Numbered from the stretch's first letter, positions 45,110 to 56,023 are shown. The stretch is DNA of 64,000 bases from Corynebacterium pacaense (GCF_900169525.1 NZ_LT821240.1:1127684-1191683); one strand, 5' to 3'. The notes: generated by a model from the sequence alone, not told the origin. Made by a program: numbers and translations.

Positions 45110-46403
45110 GCGGGAGCGGTACCCGGCGAAAGGTGCCGTCCTCCAGATCAGCGGAATCGATCTCATCACGGGAGATGCCGAGGATGTGCAGGACCTCATC
45201 CAGGAAAGGGTGGTTGACCGAGGTGTCGGCGATCTCCTTGAGCGCGGGCTTGGCGTTGAAGGCGATGCCGAGCCCGGCGGCGGAGAGCATGTCGATATCA
45301 TTGGCGCCGTCGCCGACTGCGACCGTCTGGTACATCTTCAGCCCGGAGTCCGCGGCGAACTCCCGCAGGAACTCGGCCTTGGCGGCACGGTCGACGACCT
45401 TCCCGATCACACGCCCGGTCAGTTTCCCGTCGATGATCTCCAGGGTGTTGGCGCGCACATAGTCCAGGTCGAGTTCACTGGCGAGGCCCTCGAGAACCTG
45501 GATGAATCCGCCGGAGACCACCGCGGTCTTGTAGCCCATCCTCTTGAGGGTGCGGATCGTAGTCCGTGCCCCGGGGCTCAGCTCGATATCCGCCGCCACC
45601 TCCGAGATCACCGAGGCGTCGAGGCCCGCCAGTGTTCTGACGCGTTCGCGCAGCGACTCCTCGAAGTCCAGCTCGCCCCGCATGGCCCGCTCGGTGACTG
45701 CCGCCACCTCGGCCTCCTTGCCCGCATGCGCCGCGAGCATCTCGATTACCTCGCCGGTGATCAGCGTGGAATCGCAATCGAAGCAGACCAGCCGCTTGGA
45801 CCTGCGCAACAGTCCGGCACGCTCAATGGCGATGTCCACGTTCAGCTCGGAGGTCAGCTTCGCGAGCGCCTTGCGGAGGGAGCTTGCGCCACCCGGGCTG
45901 GTGTCCCGCACGGTGATTTTGAATTCCAGGCCGGTCACCGGATAATCGGCGATCCCGCGGATGGTGTCGATGTTGGCGTCGTAGTCCGCGAGCGTCTGAC
46001 CGATGCGCGAGATGTCGAAGGCATCCACCGGATCACCCAGGACGACCAGGACGTGCGATGACCGCGGGCGCGGGGAGCGCACCTCGTCCTGCATCTCTAC
46101 GACCACCGATTGACCGTGGACCTTGAGGGTATCTGTCAGCCCCACGGTGACCTTCTCCTGCTTGTCGGGTGCGATGCCAACGAAGGCTGCGAGGCTGAGA
46201 AAGCCACGAAACTGCGACTGCTCGACATCGAGCACCTGCACCTGGTTGGCCGAGAGAACCCGGAAGAAGGCCGCGGTGACACCCGGGCGGTCCTTGCCGG
46301 ACACGGTGATCACCGCGGGAAGATAGCCCTCCCGGAGGGCAACGTACTGCCCGGGAGTGGACGAGGGAGCGTCATTCAGCGAAAGTTCAGTCACGGTAGA
46401 CAT
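45102..46403 (-). CDS. serB: Phosphoserine phosphatase SerB (ACT-domain form)
   Basis: 433 residues. Last step of serine biosynthesis. Two N-terminal ACT-like domains (VITVSGKDRPGVTAAFF, SHVLVVLGDPVDAFDISRI) precede a HAD phosphatase: FDCDSTLITGEV (motif I, catalytic Asp), SGGFIQVLEG (motif II), and GDGANDIDML (motif IV). The ACT domains suggest feedback by serine or another amino acid. Start ATG 46403; a GTG three codons later is possible. A hairpin lies just upstream, between it and the end of ctaD. Confidence 0.92.
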   Translation of the reverse strand: MSTVTELSLNDAPSSTPGQYVALREGYLPAVITVSGKDRPGVTAAFFRVLSANQVQVLDVEQSQFRGFLSLAAFVGIAPDKQEKVTVGLTDTLKVHGQSVVVEMQDEVRSPRPRSSHVLVVLGDPVDAFDISRIGQTLADYDANIDTIRGIADYPVTGLEFKITVRDTSPGGASSLRKALAKLTSELNVDIAIERAGLLRRSKRLVCFDCDSTLITGEVIEMLAAHAGKEAEVAAVTERAMRGELDFEESLRERVRTLAGLDASVISEVAADIELSPGARTTIRTLKRMGYKTAVVSGGFIQVLEGLASELDLDYVRANTLEIIDGKLTGRVIGKVVDRAAKAEFLREFAADSGLKMYQTVAVGDGANDIDMLSAAGLGIAFNAKPALKEIADTSVNHPFLDEVLHILGISRDEIDSADLEDGTFRRVPLPHA

Positions 46404-46432
46404 TCTTTCACGATTTGAAGCCGGATATGACA

Positions 46433-46463
46433 TTGACCCCGGTAGAAAATCTACCGGGGTCAA
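46433..46463. terminator. Hairpin between ctaD and serB, probable transcription terminator
   Basis: TTGACCCCGGTAGA (46433-46446) is followed after AAA by its exact reverse complement TCTACCGGGGTCAA (46450-46463): a perfect 14-bp stem with a 3-nt loop. No strong T-run follows on either strand. It lies 28 nt downstream of the ctaD stop, so it most likely ends the ctaD transcript or protects its 3' end. Confidence 0.75.
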
Positions 46464-46490
46464 GATCGAGTCAGGTGTACCGCTTGAGCC

Positions 46491-48248
46491 CTAGCGCGCG
46501 GGAGCCTCATCACGCATCGGGTTGCCGGTACCGACCGTCGGCTGGGATGCATCATCATGGTGTCCGGTGTGCGCTTCTGCACGCATACGCTCAACCATGT
46601 GCGGGTAGTGCAACTCGAAGGCGGGCCGCTCGGAGCGGATACGCGGCAGAGAGGTGAAGTTGTGGCGAGGGGGCGGGCAGGAGGTTGCCCACTCCAGGGA
46701 GTTGCCATAACCCCAGGGGTCGTCGACGGTGACCAGCTCGCCGTAACGCCAGGACTTGAAGACGTTCCAGACAAAGGGGATGACCGAGAGACCGAGCAGG
46801 AAGGCGAAGACCGTGGACACCTGGTTCAACAGGGTGAAGCCGTCGGAGTCGAGGTAGTCGGCGTAACGACGCGGCATACCCATGTTGCCGAGCCAGTGCT
46901 GGACCAGGAAGGTTCCGTGGAAGCCGATAAAGGTGAGCCAGAAGTGGATCTTGCCCAGACGCTCGTCGAGCATGCGTCCCGTCATCTTCGGGAACCAGAA
47001 GTAGACGCCTGCACAGGATGCGAACACCACGGTACCGAAGAGGGTGTAGTGGAAGTGCGCGATCAGGAAGTAGGAGTCGGCGAGGTGGAAGTCCAGCGGC
47101 GGCGATGCCAGCATAATGCCGGTGAGGCCACCGAAGAGGAAGGTGGACATGAAGCCGACCGACCAGATCATCGGGGTTTCCCAGGTGATGTGACCCTTCC
47201 ACATGGTGCCCACCCAGTTGAAGAACTTCACGCCGGTGGGCACGGAGATCAGGAAGGTCATGAAGGAGAAGAACGGCAGCAGCACCGCGCCTGAGACGAA
47301 CATGTGGTGCGCCCAGACGGCCATGGACAGCGCGCCGATGGACAGGGTCGCGAAGACCAGGCCGACGTAGCCGAACATGGGCTTGCGGGAGAATACCGGG
47401 ATGATCTCGGAGACGATGCCGAAGAACGGCAACGCGAGGACGTAGACCTCGGGGTGTCCGAAGAACCAGAACAGGTGCTGCCAGAGGATCGCACCGCCAT
47501 TGGCGGGATCGTAGATGTGCCCACCGAGCTTGCGGTCATAGAGAACGCCGAGCGCGGCGGCGAGCAGCAGCGGGAAGATCATCAGAGCCAGGATGGAGAC
47601 GACGAAGATGTTCCAGGTGAAGATGGGCATACGGAACATGGTCATACCCGGTGCACGGAGGCAGAGGATGGTGGTCATCATGTTGATCGCTGAGGCGACG
47701 GTGCCCACGCCGGTGGCGCCGACGCCGACGATCCACATATCGGAGCCGATGCCCGGGGAGTGGATGGAGTCCGACAGCGGCGAGTACATCGTCCAACCGA
47801 AGTCAGCTGCACCACCGGGGGTCAGGAAGCCGGTGAGCATGGCGATACCACCGACGGTGGTGATCCAGAAACCGAAGGCATTCAGACGCGGGAATGCCAC
47901 GTCGGGTGCGCCGATCTGCAGCGGTAGAACATAGTTGGCGAAACCCCAGACGATCGGGGTTCCGTAGAGCAGCAGCATCACGGTGCCGTGCATGGTGAAC
48001 AGCTGGTTGAACTGCTCATTGGACAGGAACTGCAGACCCGGGCTGAAAAGCTCCGCGCGGATCAGCAGTGCCATTAGGCCACCGAGAAAGAAGAAGCTGA
48101 AGGACATGATGATGTACATGATGCCCAGCTGCTTGTGGTCGGTGGTGGTCAGCAACAGCCATGCCTTGCTACCTTTGCGGGCATGGCCGGTCGGCTCGGG
48201 CCTTGGGGGGGCGACGTGCCCCTCGACCCTGGGCGCCACAGCGGTCAT
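46491..48248 (-). CDS. ctaD: Cytochrome c oxidase subunit I (aa3-type)
   Basis: 585 residues, twelve hydrophobic helices. Catalytic core of the aa3 oxidase in the cytoplasmic membrane, taking electrons from the bcc complex and reducing O2. Heme and copper ligands are visible: [25 protein letters not shown] (the His-Tyr pair), HHMFVSG, and HFHYTLFG with the paired His. Also WTMYSPLSD and [14 protein letters not shown]. Start ATG 48248 with GGAGGAACC. Subunits II-IV are not in this window, as in other corynebacteria where ctaD stands apart. Confidence 0.96.
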   Translation of the reverse strand: MTAVAPRVEGHVAPPRPEPTGHARKGSKAWLLLTTTDHKQLGIMYIIMSFSFFFLGGLMALLIRAELFSPGLQFLSNEQFNQLFTMHGTVMLLLYGTPIVWGFANYVLPLQIGAPDVAFPRLNAFGFWITTVGGIAMLTGFLTPGGAADFGWTMYSPLSDSIHSPGIGSDMWIVGVGATGVGTVASAINMMTTILCLRAPGMTMFRMPIFTWNIFVVSILALMIFPLLLAAALGVLYDRKLGGHIYDPANGGAILWQHLFWFFGHPEVYVLALPFFGIVSEIIPVFSRKPMFGYVGLVFATLSIGALSMAVWAHHMFVSGAVLLPFFSFMTFLISVPTGVKFFNWVGTMWKGHITWETPMIWSVGFMSTFLFGGLTGIMLASPPLDFHLADSYFLIAHFHYTLFGTVVFASCAGVYFWFPKMTGRMLDERLGKIHFWLTFIGFHGTFLVQHWLGNMGMPRRYADYLDSDGFTLLNQVSTVFAFLLGLSVIPFVWNVFKSWRYGELVTVDDPWGYGNSLEWATSCPPPRHNFTSLPRIRSERPAFELHYPHMVERMRAEAHTGHHDDASQPTVGTGNPMRDEAPAR

Positions 48249-48265
48249 AGGTTCCTCCTGACTAC

Positions 48266-48295
48266 GGGACACCCCATCCGGGCGATGGGGTGCCC
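48266..48295. promoter_or_regulatory. Hairpin in the ctaD leader
   Basis: CACCCCATC (48270-48278) and GATGGGGTG (48284-48292) pair around CGGGC, extended by GGG/CCC (48266-48268 with 48293-48295) past a bulged A. On the minus strand the structure ends about 18 nt before the ctaD start codon, with the ribosome-binding site just downstream. It may affect translation or mRNA stability. On the plus strand it is followed by ATTTT. Confidence 0.4.
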
Positions 48296-48467
48296 ATTTT
48301 CAACACTGCCTCATCATAGGCGACAGACAGGATGTGAAGCCAGCCAAAATGGCCGGTATGCGGCTAACTGTAACCCCATTAGAGGTGCAGGGAAAATGTT
48401 TTGCGGTTGTTGATGGGACCGCTCGTCCATTCGGGATTGACGGTGAGCACACAGTTTCAGCGAAAGT

Positions 48468-48483
48468 TGTGAAGAGTTTCACA
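48468..48483. promoter_or_regulatory. GlxR/CRP-type binding site upstream of ctaD
   Basis: TGTGAAGAGTTTCACA is an exact match to TGTGA-N6-TCACA, the GlxR consensus core in corynebacteria. It lies 220-235 nt upstream of the ctaD start and 221 nt from the end of the chromate transporter gene, so it probably serves the ctaD promoter and may tie the oxidase to cAMP signalling. The region around it (48249-48703) has no recognisable gene. Confidence 0.7.
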
Positions 48484-48703
48484 TTTTCTTCCCGGTTTCA
48501 CCAGTTCGGACTACTACTTCACCCCCTGGCCATGCAAGTTTTTATGCACCCCCCGCTTGGTGTCAACCTAAAGGTTGAGGAGGGTGGTTGAGGCCGGGGA
48601 GCCACTGCTTTCACACCCTTCCCACCGCTCCCGAGACACCGTGCTGGGCCACGCCCCGTGCTCCCGCGGCCGAATTCCCCGCCGGTGCACCGCTCGCCCG
48701 GAG

Positions 48704-49930
48704 CTAGATCCAGGGGGTTCCGAGACCGGTCAGGCCCGCCACCGCTCCGCAGCCGGCCCCGGCGAGAACCGCGGCCCAGGCGGGCAGTCTGAGCAAGGTG
48801 AGCATGAGCAGACACCCCAGGGCAATGACAAGTGATGCGATCCCGGTGACACCGGAGGTGATGACGGGTGTCCACAGCGCCGCGGCGAGAATCCCCACCA
48901 CGGCGGAGTTGGCACCCGCCATCGCGGCGCGGACCCTGATGTTTCCGCGGATCCGGTCCCAGAACGGAAGCACGCCGATCACGAGCAGCAGACCGGGAAG
49001 GAACACGGCGGCCAGGGCGAGCAGGGCGGCGATCGGGGCGCGCCACCCCGATTGCATCTCAAAGCCCAGGTAGGCGGCGAAGGTGAACAGGGGTCCGGGC
49101 ACTGCCTGGGCCACCCCGTACCCGGCGAGGAACTGCCCGGGGGTGACTGATGCCGCTATTGCGGGTTCGCCCTGCAGGAGTGGGAGCACCACGTGGCCTC
49201 CCCCGAAGACCAGTGCCCCGGCCCTGCTGAACGCATCGGCGATCCCCACCCACGGGTTGCGTGTGACAGCCAGCAGCAGCGGCAGTCCCGCAAGTATCAG
49301 TCCGAACAGGACCAGGGCGGCTATCCCGACGCTTCGCGGGAGCCGCACGCCAAGGGGTTCGGCCGCGGTGCCGACATACTTCCGGCAGAACACCAGCCCG
49401 GCGGCGATGCCGAAGGCAATCGCACCGACCTGGCCGAGGCTGCCCGGAAGCAGCAGGGCGAGACCCGCGGCCAGCAGACCGATGCTGAGCCGGCGAAGAT
49501 CGGGGGTGAGGGTGCGCGCCATGCCCCACACCGCATGGGCCACCACTGCGACAGCGACAGCCTTGAGTCCGACCAGCAGCCCATGCCCGACCGGGCCGGA
49601 GAGGGAGACCGCACCTACCGCGAACAGGACCATCAGCAGGGCGGAGGGGAAAGTGAAGGCGATCCAGGCGGCGAGTGCCCCGAGCGGTCCGCCGCGAATT
49701 AGTCCGAGGGCGAACCCGACCTGGCTGGACGCGGGGCCGGGAAGGAATTGGCAGAGCCCGACCAGTTCGGCGTACTGCCGGTCGCTGACCCACGCCCGTC
49801 GCGCGACGAACTCCTCCCGGAAGTAGCCCAGATGCGCGACGGGACCGCCGAAGGAGGTGACGCCGAGTTTGAGGAAGGCCCGGAGGACCTCCCCCGGGCC
49901 ACCGGATGATCCTGGATCCCGCGCGGTCAT
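48704..49930 (-). CDS. chrA: Chromate-type anion transporter (CHR family)
   Basis: 408 residues with about ten hydrophobic helices. Two CHR domains: N-terminal FGGPVAHLGYFREEFV and QFLPGPASSQVGFALG, C-terminal FGGGHVVLPLL and AVPGPLFTFAAYLG. These efflux proteins expel chromate or sulfate-like anions. Bidomain length is normal. Start ATG 49930 has no good ribosome-binding site. No metal regulator is adjacent. Substrate is assigned by family only. Confidence 0.88.
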   Translation of the reverse strand: MTARDPGSSGGPGEVLRAFLKLGVTSFGGPVAHLGYFREEFVARRAWVSDRQYAELVGLCQFLPGPASSQVGFALGLIRGGPLGALAAWIAFTFPSALLMVLFAVGAVSLSGPVGHGLLVGLKAVAVAVVAHAVWGMARTLTPDLRRLSIGLLAAGLALLLPGSLGQVGAIAFGIAAGLVFCRKYVGTAAEPLGVRLPRSVGIAALVLFGLILAGLPLLLAVTRNPWVGIADAFSRAGALVFGGGHVVLPLLQGEPAIAASVTPGQFLAGYGVAQAVPGPLFTFAAYLGFEMQSGWRAPIAALLALAAVFLPGLLLVIGVLPFWDRIRGNIRVRAAMAGANSAVVGILAAALWTPVITSGVTGIASLVIALGCLLMLTLLRLPAWAAVLAGAGCGAVAGLTGLGTPWI

Positions 49931-50189
49931 ACCGTGCGCCAGGCCATGCGGGAGCAGCGGATCGGGGACACGTGATGGATCCGGTGACCCCCCACCCTCA
50001 GTCGAGGGATCGGAGTGTGCCGGGCGCTATCGCCCGCCGGTTCAGGTTTCAGCATCCATTCATTTTGATGGACGTCGAATCATTCCGCACCCGGCCCATG
50101 CGGCGAAGGGGACAGAATTCATCCGTTATTAATGTGGGAGATGAATGTGGCAGTCCCGCCAGGGCCCGCCACGGGGCGAGAGCGCGGAC

Positions 50190-51317
<1,128 letters not shown>

Positions 51318-51483
51318 TTAATTTGGTCACATAAACGATGGGCAACCACCGCCGATGACCTCCTGCACCAGAGGTTTTCACGACCTCCATTTATCGGCAT
51401 ACATTATGGCGCTGAGCATTACATTTAGATAGATCCTTTAATGTGACCTGAGGCATAAAACGCAGTGATCCGCACCGGCCAAC

Positions 51484-51502
51484 TTAGCTTAAGCAAACCG
51501 CA
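51484..51502. promoter_or_regulatory. DtxR-like iron box upstream of ferritin
   Basis: TTAGCTTAAGCAAACCGCA matches the 19-mer consensus TTAGGTTAGCCTAACCTAA at 13 of 19 positions. It is centred about 76 nt before the ftn start, upstream of its -35, where an activator would bind. In C. glutamicum, as I recall, DtxR activates ftn when iron is plentiful; the position fits that rather than repression. Confidence 0.6.
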
Positions 51503-51532
51503 AAAACACGGGTTATGCTGCGCTAACCTTTG

Positions 51533-51561
51533 CTGACAAGCCCCTTTTGTCCGTGTAGCTT
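51533..51561 (+). promoter_or_regulatory. Leaderless promoter of ftn
   Basis: CTGACA (51533-51538), 17-nt spacer, TAGCTT (51556-51561), then 7 nt to ATG 51569. Transcription would begin at or next to the start codon, giving a leaderless message; no Shine-Dalgarno is seen. Confidence 0.65.
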
Positions 51562-51568
51562 CTGTGTC

Positions 51569-52057
51569 ATGGCTATCAACGAGAAAATCGCAACCGCGTT
51601 CAACAACCAGGTAACAGCAGAACTTGAAGCGTCTCTGGTCTACCTCCAGCTCTCATACGTCCTCGACGACCTCGGACTGGTCGGGATGCGCGACTGGATG
51701 AAGGCACAGAGCGAGGAGGAACTGGTTCACGCCCACAAGTTCTCCCAGCATCTCTTGGACCGTGACTACGTCCCCCAGATCGGCGACATCGCTCCGCCGA
51801 AACTGGATGTCACCTCCGCAGTGGAGGCATTCGAGGCATCCCTGGCACACGAGCAGAAAATTTCAGCCATGATCCGCGAACTGGCTGCGATCCAGGACGC
51901 CGAGAAGGACTACGATTCCCGCCAGCTCATCGACTGGTTCCTCAATGAGCAGATCGAGGAGGAGTCGACCGTACAGGAGATCCTGGATCGGCTGCGCATC
52001 GCCGGCAACTCCGGCTCCGGCATCCTGCGCATCGATTCCGAGCTCGGATCCCGCTAG
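51569..52057 (+). CDS. ftn: Ferritin (ferritin-like iron storage protein)
   Basis: 162 residues. Non-heme ferritin that oxidises and stores iron in a 24-mer shell. Ferroxidase ligands are in place: NQVTAELEASLVYLQL (Glu at 17), EEELVHAHKF (Glu/His), and DWFLNEQIEEE (Gln/Glu). Start ATG 51569 with the promoter abutting it. In the window it lies between nrdF and gntR1, as in C. glutamicum. An intrinsic terminator follows immediately. Confidence 0.94.
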   Translation: MAINEKIATAFNNQVTAELEASLVYLQLSYVLDDLGLVGMRDWMKAQSEEELVHAHKFSQHLLDRDYVPQIGDIAPPKLDVTSAVEAFEASLAHEQKISAMIRELAAIQDAEKDYDSRQLIDWFLNEQIEEESTVQEILDRLRIAGNSGSGILRIDSELGSR

Positions 52058-52070
52058 AACCTCGATACCG

Positions 52071-52098
52071 GCCCCGCCCCCCACGGGGCGGGGCTTTT
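52071..52098 (+). terminator. Intrinsic terminator of ftn
   Basis: GCCCCGCCCC (52071-52080), loop CCAC, then GGGGCGGGGC (52085-52094) and TTTT. A strong 10-bp GC stem 14 nt after the ftn stop codon. Confidence 0.92.
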
Positions 52099-52211
52099 CC
52101 GATCCCATAACAATTTGGCTGTTTCGGCAAAGCGGGAAAGCAGATGTGTGAATAATGGTATTCACATTCAGCCGATATGTCGCCCACCCCGCCCTGTGAA
52201 GGAGGCACCCC

Positions 52212-52946
52212 TTGCCCCCGGTTCCCGAGAAGAAGTCGACTCCCAACGCCGCGAAGCCACTTCTGGACCATGTGCTCGAGGAGCTCGGCCAGGAGATTGT
52301 CAGTGGGGCCATCGGTGCGGGAGACACCTTCAAGCTCCTCGATATCAGTGAGCGCTTCAGCATCTCACGCACCGTGGCCAGGGAGGCGATGCGTGCACTG
52401 GAGCAACTGGGGTTGGTCTCGTCCTCCCGGCGGATCGGGATCACGGTCCTGCCACCTGAACGCTGGGCGGTATTCGATCGCTCCATCATCCGCTGGCGGC
52501 TCAATGATGAGGGCCAGCGCGAGGGTCAGCTGCAGTCCCTCACCGAGCTGAGGATCGCCATTGAGCCCATCGCCGCCCGCAGCGTCGCACTGCATGCCAG
52601 CAAGGAGGAACGCGCCCGCCTGCAAACCCTGGCCAGGGAGATGCGTGAACTCGGCGATGCGGGAATGGGGGCGTCCCCGCGCTTCCTCGAGGCCGACATC
52701 TCCTTCCATGAGCTGATTCTGCGCTACGCCCACAACGAGATGTTCGCGGCACTGGCACCCTCCATCGGTGCGGTATTGGAGGGCCGAACCAATCTGGGCC
52801 TCCAACCCGATGTGCCCGAGGCTCTGGCGCTGGACAGCCACGAAAAGCTGGCCAAGGCGATCATGGAGCGTGACGCCGACGCCGCGGAGGAAGCCTCCCG
52901 TGGAATCCTCAATGAGGTGCGGGACGCACTCTCCTCCATGAAATAG
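52212..52946 (+). CDS. gntR1: FCD-type GntR regulator, GntR1-like (gluconate response)
   Basis: 244 residues. GntR winged helix (ISERFSISRTVAREAMRALEQLGLVSSSRRIGITV) and FCD domain (LTELRIAIEPIAARSVAL, EADISFHELILRYAHNEMF, LDSHEKLAKAIMERDADAAEEA). The conserved D/H residues of the metal-binding FCD pocket are visible. TTG start 52212 after AAGGAGG. The ftn-gntR-nrdE neighbourhood is the same as that of GntR1 in C. glutamicum, which represses gluconate catabolism genes. It could therefore control the gluconate-type permease in this window; the symbol is by synteny. Confidence 0.82.
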   Translation: MPPVPEKKSTPNAAKPLLDHVLEELGQEIVSGAIGAGDTFKLLDISERFSISRTVAREAMRALEQLGLVSSSRRIGITVLPPERWAVFDRSIIRWRLNDEGQREGQLQSLTELRIAIEPIAARSVALHASKEERARLQTLAREMRELGDAGMGASPRFLEADISFHELILRYAHNEMFAALAPSIGAVLEGRTNLGLQPDVPEALALDSHEKLAKAIMERDADAAEEASRGILNEVRDALSSMK

Positions 52947-52952
52947 ACTAAT

Positions 52953-55109
52953 CTACAGCATGCAGCTGACGCAGCCCTCGATCTCCGTGCCCTCCAGTGC
53001 CACCTGACGCAGGCGGATGTAGTAGAGGGTCTTGATGCCCTTGCGCCATGCGTAGATCTGGGCACGGTTGATATCGCGGGTGGTGGCGGTGTCCTTGAAG
53101 AACAGCGTCAGGGACAGACCCTGATCCACGTACCGGGTGGCCACGGCGTAGGTGTCGATGATCCTCTCATAGCCGATCTCATAGGCATCGCGGAAGAACT
53201 CGAGGTTGTCGTTGTCCATGTGCGGCGCCGGGTAGTAGACGCGGCCGATCTTGCCCTCCTTGCGAATCTCGATCTTGGAGGCGATCGGGTGGATCGAAGA
53301 GGTGGAATTGTTGATGTAGGAGATCGAACCGGTCGGCGGGACCGCCTGCAGGTTGCGGTTGAACAGCCCGTACTCCATCACGTCAGCCTTCAGCTGCGCC
53401 CAGTCGGCCGCGGTGGGTGTGTGGATGCTGGAGGCGTCGAAAAGCATTCTGACCTTGTCGGTGGTCGGTGCGAAATCCGCGGGATCAAAACGGTCGAAGT
53501 ACACACCCGAGGCGTACTCGGAGTTCTCGAAGTGGGCGAAACGCTCCCCACGCTCACGGGCGATCCGGTTCGAGGCACGGAGACACTGGTAGAGAACCGC
53601 GGCGAAGTAGGCGTTGGTGAAGTCGAGACCCTCCTCTGAACCGTAGTGGATATGCTCGCGGCCGAGGTAGCCGTGCAGGTTCATCTGACCGAGGCCGATG
53701 GCGTGCGCGGCCTCGTTGCCCTTGCGGATCGAGGGCACGGAATCGATGCTGGTCTGTTCGGACACAGCGGTCAGACCACGGATCGAGGTTTCAATGGTCC
53801 TGGCGAAGTCGGGGGAATCCATCGCCATGGCAACATTGAGCGAGCCGAGGTTACAGGAGATGTCCTCGCCGATCTCCGCGTAGCTCAGGTCCTCGTTGTA
53901 GGTCGAGGGCGTGGACACCTGCAGGATCTCCGAGCACAGGTTCGAGTGGGTGATGCGCCCCTCGATGGGGTTCGCGGCGTTGACCGTGTCCTCGAACATG
54001 ATGTAGGGATAGCCCGACTCGAACTGGATCTCCGCCAGGGTCTGGAAGAACTGCCTGGCGTTGATCTTGGTCTTGCGGATCCGGGGATCCTCGACCATCT
54101 CCTCATAGTGCTCGCTCACGGAGACATCGGCGAAGGGCTTGCCGTAGATGCGCTCGACGTCATAGGGGGAGAACAGGTACATATCATCATTGCGCTTGGC
54201 CAGTTCGAAGGTGATATCGGGGATGACCACGCCGAGGGAGAGAGTTTTGATGCGGATCTTCTCATCGGCGTTCTCGCGCTTGGTGTCCAGGAAGGACAGA
54301 ATATCCGGATGGTGGGCGTTGAGGTAGACCGCTCCGGCACCCTGACGGGCACCCAGCTGGTTGGCATAGGAGAAGGAATCCTCCAGCAGCTTCATTACCG
54401 GGATGACTCCGGAGGACTGGTTCTCGATCTTCTTGATCGGGGCTCCGGCCTCGCGCAGGTTGCTCAGCAGCAGGGCGACGCCACCGCCACGCTTGGACAG
54501 CTGGAGCGCGGAGTTGATGGCCCGGCCGATGGACTCCATGTTGTCCTCGATGCGCAGCAGGAAGCAGGATACCGGCTCGCCGCGCTGCGCCTTTCCGGAG
54601 TTGAGGAAGGTCGGGGTCGCCGGCTGGAAACGACCGGACATGATCTCATCGACGAGGTTCTCGGACAGCGCCCTGTCTCCGTCGGCGAGGGTGAGTGCGA
54701 CCATGCAAACGCGATCCTCGAAGCGTTCGAGGTAGCGGCGGCCGTCGAAGGTCTTCAGCGTGTAGGAGGTGTAGTACTTGTAGGCTCCGAGGAAGGACTG
54801 GAAGCGGAACTTGAAGGCGTAGGCGCGCTTGAACAGGGACTTGACGAACTCAAAGTCGTACTTGTCCAGAACCTCCGGGTCGTAGTAGTTGTTCTCCACC
54901 AGATAATCCAACTTCTCGCTGAGGTCGTGGAAGAACACCGTGTTCTGATTCACATGCTGGAGGAAGTACTGGTTGGCGGCTTCACGGTCCTTGTCGAACT
55001 GGATCTTTCCATCATCGTCATAGAGGTTGAGCAGAGCGTTGAGGGCGTGAAAATCCAGCTGCTCCCCGCGCTTCACCGGCTCGGCGACGGTCTTTCCCAG
55101 TGCAGTCAA
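52953..55109 (-). CDS. nrdE: Class Ib ribonucleoside-diphosphate reductase, alpha subunit
   Basis: 718 residues with this start. Catalytic subunit of Nrd[16 protein letters not shown] and NLCSEIL active-site Cys regions, NLNLHGYLG-type segments, and the C-terminal CVSC redox pair in EGCVSCML. The N-terminus is of the short class Ib type without an ATP cone. I chose TTG 55109 (AAAGG 9 nt upstream), whose product starts at [14 protein letters not shown] as in relatives; a TTG at 55151 would add 14 residues. Follows nrdI by 85 nt in an nrdH-nrdI-nrdE operon and is convergent with gntR1. Confidence 0.95.
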   Translation of the reverse strand: MTALGKTVAEPVKRGEQLDFHALNALLNLYDDDGKIQFDKDREAANQYFLQHVNQNTVFFHDLSEKLDYLVENNYYDPEVLDKYDFEFVKSLFKRAYAFKFRFQSFLGAYKYYTSYTLKTFDGRRYLERFEDRVCMVALTLADGDRALSENLVDEIMSGRFQPATPTFLNSGKAQRGEPVSCFLLRIEDNMESIGRAINSALQLSKRGGGVALLLSNLREAGAPIKKIENQSSGVIPVMKLLEDSFSYANQLGARQGAGAVYLNAHHPDILSFLDTKRENADEKIRIKTLSLGVVIPDITFELAKRNDDMYLFSPYDVERIYGKPFADVSVSEHYEEMVEDPRIRKTKINARQFFQTLAEIQFESGYPYIMFEDTVNAANPIEGRITHSNLCSEILQVSTPSTYNEDLSYAEIGEDISCNLGSLNVAMAMDSPDFARTIETSIRGLTAVSEQTSIDSVPSIRKGNEAAHAIGLGQMNLHGYLGREHIHYGSEEGLDFTNAYFAAVLYQCLRASNRIARERGERFAHFENSEYASGVYFDRFDPADFAPTTDKVRMLFDASSIHTPTAADWAQLKADVMEYGLFNRNLQAVPPTGSISYINNSTSSIHPIASKIEIRKEGKIGRVYYPAPHMDNDNLEFFRDAYEIGYERIIDTYAVATRYVDQGLSLTLFFKDTATTRDINRAQIYAWRKGIKTLYYIRLRQVALEGTEIEGCVSCML

Positions 55110-55194
55110 TTTCTGTGACCTTTCAAATAGTTGCTTGCCATCGGTATTCAATTATCCGGAGCCATCAATGTTGATGAATCTGAACCCGGTGCGT

Positions 55195-55632
55195 TCAACG
55201 GACAGATTGCGGACCGAGACCCAGAGCCTCGGCGTTGTCCATGAGCCCCTGCCGGAGCACCCGGACATCCTCCTCATTGCCCATGAGCTCGAACCTGTAC
55301 ACATACGGCACGTTACATTTCCTGGCGATCTGATCCCCCGCTCGTCCAAAGTCCGTGCCGAAGTTCGAGTTTCCCCCGGCGACCACCGCCCGGATGAAAC
55401 TGCGGTTGTGTCCGTCATTGAGGAAACGGATGACCTGCGGCGGGACCGGACGGGAGTTCTGACCCGAAATCGACGCTCCACCACCATACGTGGGAACCAC
55501 GAGCACATAGGGTTCGTCCACCCGGAGCGGCTGCTCGGTGCGGGTCATCGGAATCCGTACGCTCGGCAGGCCGAGCTTCGACACAAAGCGATGGGTGTTG
55601 TTGGTGGCCGAGGAATAGTAGACGATCAGCAT
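55195..55632 (-). CDS. nrdI: Ribonucleotide reductase flavodoxin NrdI
   Basis: 145 residues. Flavodoxin-like protein that reduces oxygen for assembly of the NrdF Mn-tyrosyl cofactor. [16 protein letters not shown] (FMN-binding P-loop), [20 protein letters not shown] and [11 protein letters not shown] are typical. Start ATG 55632 with GGAGG upstream. Separated from nrdH by a terminator-like hairpin. Confidence 0.94.
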   Translation of the reverse strand: MLIVYYSSATNNTHRFVSKLGLPSVRIPMTRTEQPLRVDEPYVLVVPTYGGGASISGQNSRPVPPQVIRFLNDGHNRSFIRAVVAGGNSNFGTDFGRAGDQIARKCNVPYVYRFELMGNEEDVRVLRQGLMDNAEALGLGPQSVR

Positions 55633-55715
55633 CCCCGAGCCCACCTCCCTTCCGGTTATCTCGCCGGTTATCTCTGCCCTCCACGCCCGGGGAGCCGGAG
55701 TGCCGGGGGCGGGGT

Positions 55716-55753
55716 AAAAAAACAAAATCCGCCAATCAGAACTGGTCGGCGGA
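55716..55753 (-). terminator. Terminator-like hairpin between nrdH and nrdI
   Basis: On the minus strand TCCGCC (complement of 55748-55753) pairs with GGCGGA (complement of 55728-55733), with partial pairing inside, followed by TTTTGTTTTTTT (complement of 55716-55727). It looks like an intrinsic terminator placed 36 nt after nrdH and 84 nt before nrdI, so it would partly uncouple the two. Confidence 0.75.
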
Positions 55754-55789
55754 GGGGCGTTGCTGCCCGCGGTGTGCGGACAGGAGTTT

Positions 55790-56023
55790 CTAGGCGACGG
55801 CTGCGGCCATTTCACGGATCCGCTCGGGGCGGAAACCTGACCAGTGCTCACCCTCGACCACCACGACGGGCGCCTGGAGATAGCCGAGTGCGAGGACGTA
55901 ATCGCGGGCCTCATCATCAAGACTGATATCGACGAGCTCATAATCCAGACCTGCACGGTCGAGGGCTTTCTTGGTGGCGGTGCACTGCACACATGCCGGC
56001 TTGGTGTAAACGGTGATGGCCAT
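55790..56023 (-). CDS. nrdH: Glutaredoxin-like NrdH redoxin
   Basis: 77 residues. Electron donor for the class Ib reductase: [15 protein letters not shown] has the CVQC active site at 11-14, and [11 protein letters not shown] is the NrdH tail motif. Normal length. Start ATG 56023, with AAAGGG upstream. First gene of the nrdHIE operon; NrdR boxes and a -10 lie in its promoter. Confidence 0.96.
   Translation of the reverse strand: MAITVYTKPACVQCTATKKALDRAGLDYELVDISLDDEARDYVLALGYLQAPVVVVEGEHWSGFRPERIREMAAAVA

Noticed and set aside
48266..48300. Plus-strand terminator before ATTTT at 48296-48300
   Set aside because: No gene on the plus strand ends here; the hairpin is better explained as part of the ctaD leader.
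48334..48591. 85-residue plus-strand frame upstream of ctaD
   Set aside because: No ribosome-binding site or domain; it overlaps the GlxR site and promoter region of ctaD.
51512..51532. GGTTA...TAACC inverted repeat as a second DtxR box
   Set aside because: Arm spacing is 8 nt instead of 3, so it does not fit the 19-bp DtxR consensus.
53646..55118. 490-residue plus-strand frame opposite nrdE
   Set aside because: Antisense shadow; no recognisable motif, while nrdE on the other strand is a clear full-length gene.
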